Below, piece by piece: positions 22,627 through 28,072 of a DNA stretch of 28,072 nucleotides. Both the position numbers and the translations under genes were made by a program. Location of the stretch: positions 1 to 28,072 of the forward strand of contig SKHV01000232.1 of NCBI GenBank assembly GCA_007116765.1, written 5' to 3'. Source of the DNA: Prolixibacteraceae bacterium. GTDB lineage: Bacteria; Bacteroidota; Bacteroidia; Bacteroidales; Prolixibacteraceae. Each line of letters opens with the position of its first letter. Within the stretch, counting starts at the first letter, position 1. The notes beneath the pieces are model-generated. The model saw only the letters and a program-made list of their open reading frames with translations. It did not search any database and had not been told where the DNA came from.

Positions 22627-23637
22627 TTAGGCCTTCACCTCACCATTTTTAATGAGCCACTCGGCAATTTGTACAGCGTTTAATGCAGCACCTTTCTTAA
22701 TTTGGTCGCCTACACACCAAAATGTGATTCCATTTGAGGCTACGTCTTTACGAATACGCCCCACATACACATCGTCTTTCCCTGAAACAAACAATGGCAT
22801 TGGGTATTCCTTGGCTGCAGGATTATCGATTACCGTTAAGCCTTCGAAGTTGCGCATTGCTTTTTTCACCTCCTCAATATCGAGTTCTTTTTCGGTTTCA
22901 AGCCAAATTGCTTCAGAGTGGGCCCTGGCAACGGGAATACGCACACAGGTTGCTGAAACCTCAGTATCGGTATGCATAATTTTTTTGGTTTCCCAGTTCA
23001 TTTTCATTTCTTCCTTGGTGTAATCATTATCAAGGAATACATCAATGTGTGGTATAATATTCATGGCCAACTGATAAGGAAACTTATCGGGCGTAACCTC
23101 TTCGCCATTAGCCACCTGCTTGATTTGTGCTTCGAGCTCGGCGATACCTTGTGCGCCTGCTCCACTTGCTGCCTGGTAAGTAGCACAATGCACACGGGTA
23201 ATTTTCGACAAATCGTTAATCGGTTTCAAAGCCACAACCATTTGTATTGTTGAGCAGTTTGGATTAGCAATAATGTTACGCGGCCTTACTTTGGCATCTT
23301 CGGGATTCACTTCGGGTACCACCAGCGGCACGTCGTCGTCGTATCGGAATGCACTGGAATTATCAATCATAATTGCACCATATTTGGTAATTGTAGGTGC
23401 AAACTCTTTCGAAATACCAGCACCCGCAGAGGTTAGTGCAATGTCAATATCTTTAAAATCATCGCCATGTTTCAATTCCTTAACTACAAGTTTCTTTCCA
23501 TTGAATTCATACTCGTTTCCTGCACTTCGCGAAGAACCAAACAATACTAACTCATCGAGCGGGAAATTGCGCGCTTCAAGTACTTCAAGAAGCTCTTGCC
23601 CCACTGCTCCACTTACTCCAACTATAGCGACTCTCAT
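22627..23637 (-). CDS. asd: Aspartate-semialdehyde dehydrogenase
   Basis: Reduces aspartyl phosphate to aspartate semialdehyde with NADPH, feeding threonine, methionine and lysine/diaminopimelate. The 336-residue protein starts MRVAIVGVSGAVGQELLEVL (Rossmann GxxGxxG). The catalytic Cys128 is in IIANPNCSTIQMVVAL. Later motifs are TYQAASGAGAQGIAELE and RIPVARAHSEAIWLE with the acid/base His. I chose the ATG at 23637, which is the family start. The frame extends to 23754, but that segment lies across the divergent promoter region. It is far from metY and metA and has its own promoter. Confidence 0.96.
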   Translation of the reverse strand: MRVAIVGVSGAVGQELLEVLEARNFPLDELVLFGSSRSAGNEYEFNGKKLVVKELKHGDDFKDIDIALTSAGAGISKEFAPTITKYGAIMIDNSSAFRYDDDVPLVVPEVNPEDAKVRPRNIIANPNCSTIQMVVALKPINDLSKITRVHCATYQAASGAGAQGIAELEAQIKQVANGEEVTPDKFPYQLAMNIIPHIDVFLDNDYTKEEMKMNWETKKIMHTDTEVSATCVRIPVARAHSEAIWLETEKELDIEEVKKAMRNFEGLTVIDNPAAKEYPMPLFVSGKDDVYVGRIRKDVASNGITFWCVGDQIKKGAALNAVQIAEWLIKNGEVKA

Positions 23638-23703
23638 AATTCTTATAATTTTATTTACTTTATTATACGATTGTGAAATTTGTTTTTTGTAAATTTCAAC
23701 ATA

Positions 23704-23732
23704 CAAATTTATACAATACTTATTAAATGCAA
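23704..23732 (-). promoter_or_regulatory. Promoter of asd
   Basis: On the minus strand TTG (23730-23732) is followed after 18 bases by TAAATTTG (23704-23711). The transcript would start near 23698, about 60 bases before the asd ATG. It overlaps the 5' side of the divergent surface-protein gene, which starts at 23734. Confidence 0.65.
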
Positions 23733-23733
23733 C

Positions 23734-26700
23734 ATGGTAAACCGAATAATTCATACTTTGGCATGTTTCGTTATCTTTTTGTTAATTAAGCCGGTTCACT
23801 CTCAAACAGTATGGACTGAAACATTCGATGTGCCCGACAAAGGCTACTGGGCCGATAGCACAGGAGCGGTTCATTCCGATATTTCGGACATAGCATGGAG
23901 CGTGAATGTTGACAATTGCAACTTTATAGACGAAAACGATTATGCAAAGACCGTATCCACCAGCGGAGGTCGATTTGAAGTACTTGATACGCAGGGAGAA
24001 GCTATATGGACATCGGAAACTATTGATATTGCCCCCTACGATGCCGTGAACCTATCGCTTGAAGCAACTGAAACAGGAAGTGGTGCGGCCAATGATAAAA
24101 AATACGTAAAAGCCTATTACATTCTCGACCATTCAGAACCTGTTCCTTTCGAACCCGAATTTGAAGCATCGGGCGACTGGGGCTCAAGCTCGCTCGAACA
24201 AAAAAGCATTTCGGGCAGTTCGCTGCAAATTCTCATCAGAATGAATTCATCATATGCCAACGATAAAGTGTACATCGACAACATTGTGGTTGATGCCATT
24301 GACAATTCGCACTTGCAACCTTCGCACATTCAAATTATGCAGGCTCCTGTGTATGCATTTGAAAACGATACCATAACAATTATTGCTTCGGTTTTCAATA
24401 AAAACAACCAACAGCTCAACACTCCCAACATGGGGCTCCATTTTGAAGGCAACTTTATCGAGGTCGAACATCACTATCAAAACGGTTTTTACTTATGGAA
24501 GCTGGCCATAAACGAGTCGGGGAAACAACATTTCAGCGTTTATTCTACCCACATACAACTAACCCGTGCCGACAGTACGCTTATGGTTTTTTCTGCTTCA
24601 GAGATTATTGCTCAGCACGACTTTGAAGACCAATCGGGAAACGAATGGAACACAAACGATCAATGGGAAATATCAAGTTCGGCACCAATCTCGGGTGAAT
24701 ACTCAATTCAACACATCGTTCAAACCGAAGGTGGATTATCAGAGCTTCATTTTCCCGAAACGCCATTATCGCTCAGCGAAAAAGATTATCTCATTTCGTT
24801 TGATCTGAAAAACGGAAATTGGGATCCGTCTTCTGCCAATGCGTTCTATATAATGCTTTATAATGAAGAGAATAACACCATTGGCAATGGTTATGCCGTT
24901 GGAGTAAATGCAACGGGCAGCACCGATTTGGTTTCGCTGTGGAAAGTAAAAAACGGAGAACCCGATGAAATACTTACCCAAACCGCTTTCGACTGGGATG
25001 CCTCGCAAACTGTACGTGTAAGCATTTTACGTTGGGCGGGCGGACTGTGGCAAATTAATGCCACCGACATGCACAGCGGAGAATCGAAAACTGCCGAGTT
25101 TACCGACCGTGAATTCTTGCAAATTGAAAAGATTGCCCTGTTTTTCAGATATTCAGTAACCCGCTCGGGACAACTTTGGTTCGATAATTATTTGGTGGCA
25201 GGGAGCAACACCCCTCCTTTTATCGAAATGGCAAAACCTATTGCCGCAAACCGCTTTCAGGTAAATTTCAACAAACCAGTAAATACCGCAGGAATAAGCC
25301 CTTCGAACTTTTCATTGTTCGACAGCGAAAACAACGAATTCGAAATATTATCGGTCGATATACTTAACCCGAAAGAGCTTATTATTGAAGCCCCTCACAG
25401 CAAGGATACGCTGTTAAGAGTTGTAGCAGAAAACATTGCCGAATTAGACGACGGACAAAGCGAAACTTCAAGTTTTACTTTTGAAAATGTACTGACTGCT
25501 GAAATACATGATGTCATTTTCACCGAAATAATGGCCGATATAAATCCGGTTCCCGCTCAACTGCCGGCTCAACGATATGTGGAAATTCACAATCGTTCCG
25601 ACAAAAATATTCAACTGCGAAATTGGGTTTATTATGTGAGGGATCGCGGATGGACTATCCCTTCGAAAATTATTCGCCCAGGCGAGTATTTAGTAATGTG
25701 CGGAAATAATTTTGCCGATGAATTTGAAGATAAAAGCAAACTACTGGTTTTTCCGCGCTTCCCCGACATACTGGTTGGCGGGGTAAATCAACGAATTAGC
25801 AGCCCTCACAACCTGATAATCGACGAAGTGCATCACGACCTGAGCTGGTATGCCAACAGCGATAAACAACGGGGTGGCTATAGCCTCGAACGCATTGACC
25901 TCGACAGGCTTTGCAACCATTACGGAAACTGGATTGCTACAAACGACCCCAGAGGAGGAACTCCCGGAGAAATAAACTCAGTAAACGGCCATAATCCCGA
26001 CAATGAAATACCGGTTATCATAGGAGTAAGTGCTCTTTCACTCAAAAAAATTGAAGTTTTCTTCAACAAGCCAATGGATACTCTTTCAAGCGTGAGCCTG
26101 TCGAATTATTCGATAGAAGGAATTTCAATTCATTCGGCCAATTATCAAAAAGAAACTTTTTCGGTACTGCTAAACCTGAAAACACCCATAAAATCGCGCA
26201 CTGATTACAGGCTAACTGTAAGAAGACTAAGCGACGAATGCAGCAACGTGTTAAACATTGCAAGTGTACCGTTTGCTTTTCAGGAAATTTATGCAAACGA
26301 TATTGTAATAAACGAGGTACTTTTCAATTCGTATACCGGTGGGGCAAATTTTGTAGAACTGTATAATCGCTCGGGGTTTACCATTGATTTGTCGCAACTA
26401 AAATTTGCTTCGCGGAGTAACAAGCACGAGTTACGCGCCATTTACGACATTAGTCCGGTTCCTGCTCCCTTCGAAAACGGACAATACCTTGCTTTTTCGC
26501 CAAATATTGAGGCCGTGGCAGAATTCTACCACATTCCTTACCCCGAAAATATGTTTGAAGTTGAACGCCTGCCTGCTTACTACAACACCTCGGGAAATGT
26601 AGTACTGCTAAATCAGTCAAACCAAGTAATTGACGAATTTGCCTATCATCACGAAATGCACAGCGAGTGGTTTTCCGACGTGAAAGGAGTATCGCTTGAG

Positions 26701-27135
26701 CGATTAAGCACCAACAAACCCACTAACGAACATGCAAATTGGAAATCGGCCACTTCGTGGGTTGGATATGCAACACCTGGCTATGAAAACTCACAAACCG
26801 AAACCGACAAGGACGCTGAGGTGTACATTGATTTTGTTTCGGATGTAGTATCACCCAATGGCGACGGATATCATGACGAGCTGATAATTACTTTCAATTT
26901 GAATTCGTACGATTACTTGATAAACCTTTATGTGTATAATGCACACGGCATAGAAATGAAGCGGCTTACCAATAACGAATTAATTGGACACATGAATCAG
27001 CTTGAATATGACTGCACCGATAATTCGGGTAAGCTTTTATCCATGGGCACTTATATCCTTTTTGCAGAATTATTACAACTTAACGGAAAGAAACAAGTTA
27101 TTCGGAAACTATTTCATGTAAGCGATGTAAGATAG
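23734..27135 (+). CDS. Secreted multidomain lamin-tail protein with T9SS-like C-terminus
   Basis: A 1133-residue cell-surface protein. A signal peptide (residues 1-23, ending PVHSQ) is followed by two beta-sandwich, jelly-roll-like segments (about 25-190 and 290-490). Next come a bacterial Ig/SbsA-like module (494-585: RFQVNFNKPVNTAGISPSNF), a lamin-tail domain (589-720: FTEIMADINP, YVEIHNRSDKNIQLRNW), a second Ig-like module (757-850: KIEVFFNKPMDTLS) and a second lamin-tail domain (855-1000: NEVLFNSYTGGANFVELYNR). The C-terminal domain (about 1030-1133) has VVSPNGDGYHDELIITF, as in gliding-motility/T9SS sorting domains. It probably goes through the type IX secretion system to the surface, as an adhesin or envelope component. 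It lacks enzymatic residues. Convergent with the response regulator, 3 bases apart. Confidence 0.88.
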   Translation: MVNRIIHTLACFVIFLLIKPVHSQTVWTETFDVPDKGYWADSTGAVHSDISDIAWSVNVDNCNFIDENDYAKTVSTSGGRFEVLDTQGEAIWTSETIDIAPYDAVNLSLEATETGSGAANDKKYVKAYYILDHSEPVPFEPEFEASGDWGSSSLEQKSISGSSLQILIRMNSSYANDKVYIDNIVVDAIDNSHLQPSHIQIMQAPVYAFENDTITIIASVFNKNNQQLNTPNMGLHFEGNFIEVEHHYQNGFYLWKLAINESGKQHFSVYSTHIQLTRADSTLMVFSASEIIAQHDFEDQSGNEWNTNDQWEISSSAPISGEYSIQHIVQTEGGLSELHFPETPLSLSEKDYLISFDLKNGNWDPSSANAFYIMLYNEENNTIGNGYAVGVNATGSTDLVSLWKVKNGEPDEILTQTAFDWDASQTVRVSILRWAGGLWQINATDMHSGESKTAEFTDREFLQIEKIALFFRYSVTRSGQLWFDNYLVAGSNTPPFIEMAKPIAANRFQVNFNKPVNTAGISPSNFSLFDSENNEFEILSVDILNPKELIIEAPHSKDTLLRVVAENIAELDDGQSETSSFTFENVLTAEIHDVIFTEIMADINPVPAQLPAQRYVEIHNRSDKNIQLRNWVYYVRDRGWTIPSKIIRPGEYLVMCGNNFADEFEDKSKLLVFPRFPDILVGGVNQRISSPHNLIIDEVHHDLSWYANSDKQRGGYSLERIDLDRLCNHYGNWIATNDPRGGTPGEINSVNGHNPDNEIPVIIGVSALSLKKIEVFFNKPMDTLSSVSLSNYSIEGISIHSANYQKETFSVLLNLKTPIKSRTDYRLTVRRLSDECSNVLNIASVPFAFQEIYANDIVINEVLFNSYTGGANFVELYNRSGFTIDLSQLKFASRSNKHELRAIYDISPVPAPFENGQYLAFSPNIEAVAEFYHIPYPENMFEVERLPAYYNTSGNVVLLNQSNQVIDEFAYHHEMHSEWFSDVKGVSLERLSTNKPTNEHANWKSATSWVGYATPGYENSQTETDKDAEVYIDFVSDVVSPNGDGYHDELIITFNLNSYDYLINLYVYNAHGIEMKRLTNNELIGHMNQLEYDCTDNSGKLLSMGTYILFAELLQLNGKKQVIRKLFHVSDVR

Positions 27136-27138
27136 GAT

Positions 27139-27621
27139 TTAGAAAAACAAAGTAAAAGCCAATACAGCTACAATGATAATTGCCAGAATCACAAAAAATG
27201 CAATGACACCGGATTTGTAACGTTTATTACTCTTAACCAGCTTATTGACAGACTGTATTTTATTGATTTTGTTTACCATTTTCTTCAAAGCCATTTGATC
27301 TTTCACAATATAATCGTAAGCTCCGTATTTCATGGTGTTAATTGCTACGTCAATATTATCCTGCCCCGAAAGAAAAATGAATTCCACATCGCTATCCATC
27401 TCTTTGGCTTTTTTCAATACCTCAATACCATTCATTCCATCAAGCAGAAAATCCTGAATAATAATGTCGGGATTGCGATAAAGATTATTTATAGCATCTT
27501 CGCCGTTATAAAAAGGCATCAGGTTGGTGAATTTGTTCGACTTAAGATAACTCATAATCAACTTATTGTACACCCTGTTGTCTTCAACAACAAAAATCAA
27601 CGAATCATTTTCTTTTTGCAT
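27139..27621 (-). CDS. Response regulator receiver protein with C-terminal membrane tail
   Basis: A 160-residue protein. Residues 8-125 are a receiver domain with the acidic pair Glu13-Asp14, phospho-acceptor Asp57 in IIIQDFLLDGMNG, Ser85 in FLSGQD and Lys107 in YIVKDQM, so the phosphorylation pocket is complete. There is no DNA-binding or enzymatic output domain. After a short basic linker (KLVKSNKRYKSG) the protein ends in one hydrophobic helix, about residues 138-160, that runs to the C-terminus. This makes it a tail-anchored receiver, probably a membrane-tethered single-domain regulator or phosphate sink. Its kinase is not in the window. It is convergent with the surface-protein gene. Confidence 0.85.
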   Translation of the reverse strand: MQKENDSLIFVVEDNRVYNKLIMSYLKSNKFTNLMPFYNGEDAINNLYRNPDIIIQDFLLDGMNGIEVLKKAKEMDSDVEFIFLSGQDNIDVAINTMKYGAYDYIVKDQMALKKMVNKINKIQSVNKLVKSNKRYKSGVIAFFVILAIIIVAVLAFTLFF

Positions 27622-27860
27622 AGTGGCTCATTATCTTTAAGAGTCAATGTTGCTCTTAGTTAAAATTGCAATAAAAATAGTCATTTTTATATGAACACCT
27701 AAATTAGTAATTTTTTCAATAATTGAAATAGTTTTGTCCTAACTATCTGAATATTTTTTTCATAAACACCTGTTTTTCAATTTTTACTTTCTCCCAATGA
27801 ATATCAAATATTGAAATATGACGATTTTTTTATTCCTTTGAAGAAAAATAAATACAACAC

Positions 27861-28072
27861 ATGGCATTTACTATTTTAAATATTGTAGGCTTATTCCGAA
27901 CCATTTTAATTATAGCCCTTATCTTCTTATTCATAAAATGGATAAGTAAATTGCTGGCACCCGCCCCAAAAAACAACACTAAAAAAAACCACAACGGTAA
28001 AAGTGACAAACATGGCACTACAACCATAAAATATAATAGTAAGGGACAAAAGCTTATCGATAAGGATAAAGG
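27861..28072 (+). CDS. DUF4834-like small membrane protein, partial at window edge
   Basis: The first 70 codons are present; the gene runs off the right edge. The N-terminus MAFTILNIVGLFRTILIIAL followed by IFLFIKWISKLLAP is a single membrane helix with a polar start, and the following region is rich in Lys, Asn and Gly. This is the layout of the DUF4834 family of small Bacteroidetes membrane proteins, whose role is unknown. The 240 bases before it (27622-27860) are very AT-rich and otherwise show nothing definite. Confidence 0.65.
   Translation, partial: MAFTILNIVGLFRTILIIALIFLFIKWISKLLAPAPKNNTKKNHNGKSDKHGTTTIKYNSKGQKLIDKDK

Overview
The window is from a Bacteroidetes genome, probably class Bacteroidia. 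Several things point there: promoter-like TTTG / TAnnTTTG pairs with about 18-20 bases between them ahead of several genes, A-rich translation starts without Shine-Dalgarno sites, many short unclassified lipoproteins, a gliding/type IX-secretion-style C-terminal domain, a DUF4834-like membrane protein, and Bacteroidetes-type UPRT, RF2 and SpoU proteins. No phage, transposase, CRISPR array or rRNA is visible. Content is mostly housekeeping with a few accessory islands.

Layout. (1) 1-3009: a Rieske-like lipoprotein, a membrane-anchored hypothetical, greA, a HIT hydrolase and a secreted carboxypeptidase-regulatory-like protein. (2) 3010-4090: a graveyard with a decayed two-component-propeller gene, a wrecked HigB-type toxin tail, and an intact XRE antitoxin. 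(3) 4112-10525, all minus strand and tightly packed: radC, a polysaccharide deacetylase, a FemAB-like acyltransferase, a second deacetylase, a GNAT, a zinc-ribbon methyltransferase and upp. The middle five look like a surface-glycan or glycolipid modification operon. (4) 10593-11045: tRNA-Glu and rpsT, apparently one transcript with a good promoter and a terminator. (5) 11169-14221: a SpoU methyltransferase, a lipoprotein, prfB with its programmed +1 frameshift, and recX. (6) 14260-16923: a methionine unit of metY then metA, preceded by a Met-rich leader peptide. (7) 17008-22607: TetR, EF-P, three lipoproteins (one a YiiX-type hydrolase) and a nucleoside hydrolase. (8) 22627-28072: asd, a 1133-residue lamin-tail surface protein, a tail-anchored response regulator, and the start of a DUF4834-like gene.

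The strongest candidate for something undescribed is upstream of metY. A 29-codon reading frame (16884 to 16795, minus) contains nine Met and two Cys codons. A TAnnTTTG promoter element lies just ahead of it. Its last codons can pair either with an upstream segment of the same frame or with a downstream segment to give a hairpin followed by a U-rich tract. This resembles a ribosome-mediated attenuator sensing methionine. The polarity of the switch is not clear from the sequence, because a simple stalling model does not obviously give the expected response.

How the genes work together: asd supplies aspartate semialdehyde toward homoserine. MetA (Glu111, expected to use acetyl-CoA) makes O-acetylhomoserine, and MetY sulfhydrylates it to homocysteine. 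upp and the nucleoside hydrolase suggest nucleobase salvage, and greA, prfB, efp, rpsT and tRNA-Glu serve transcription and translation.
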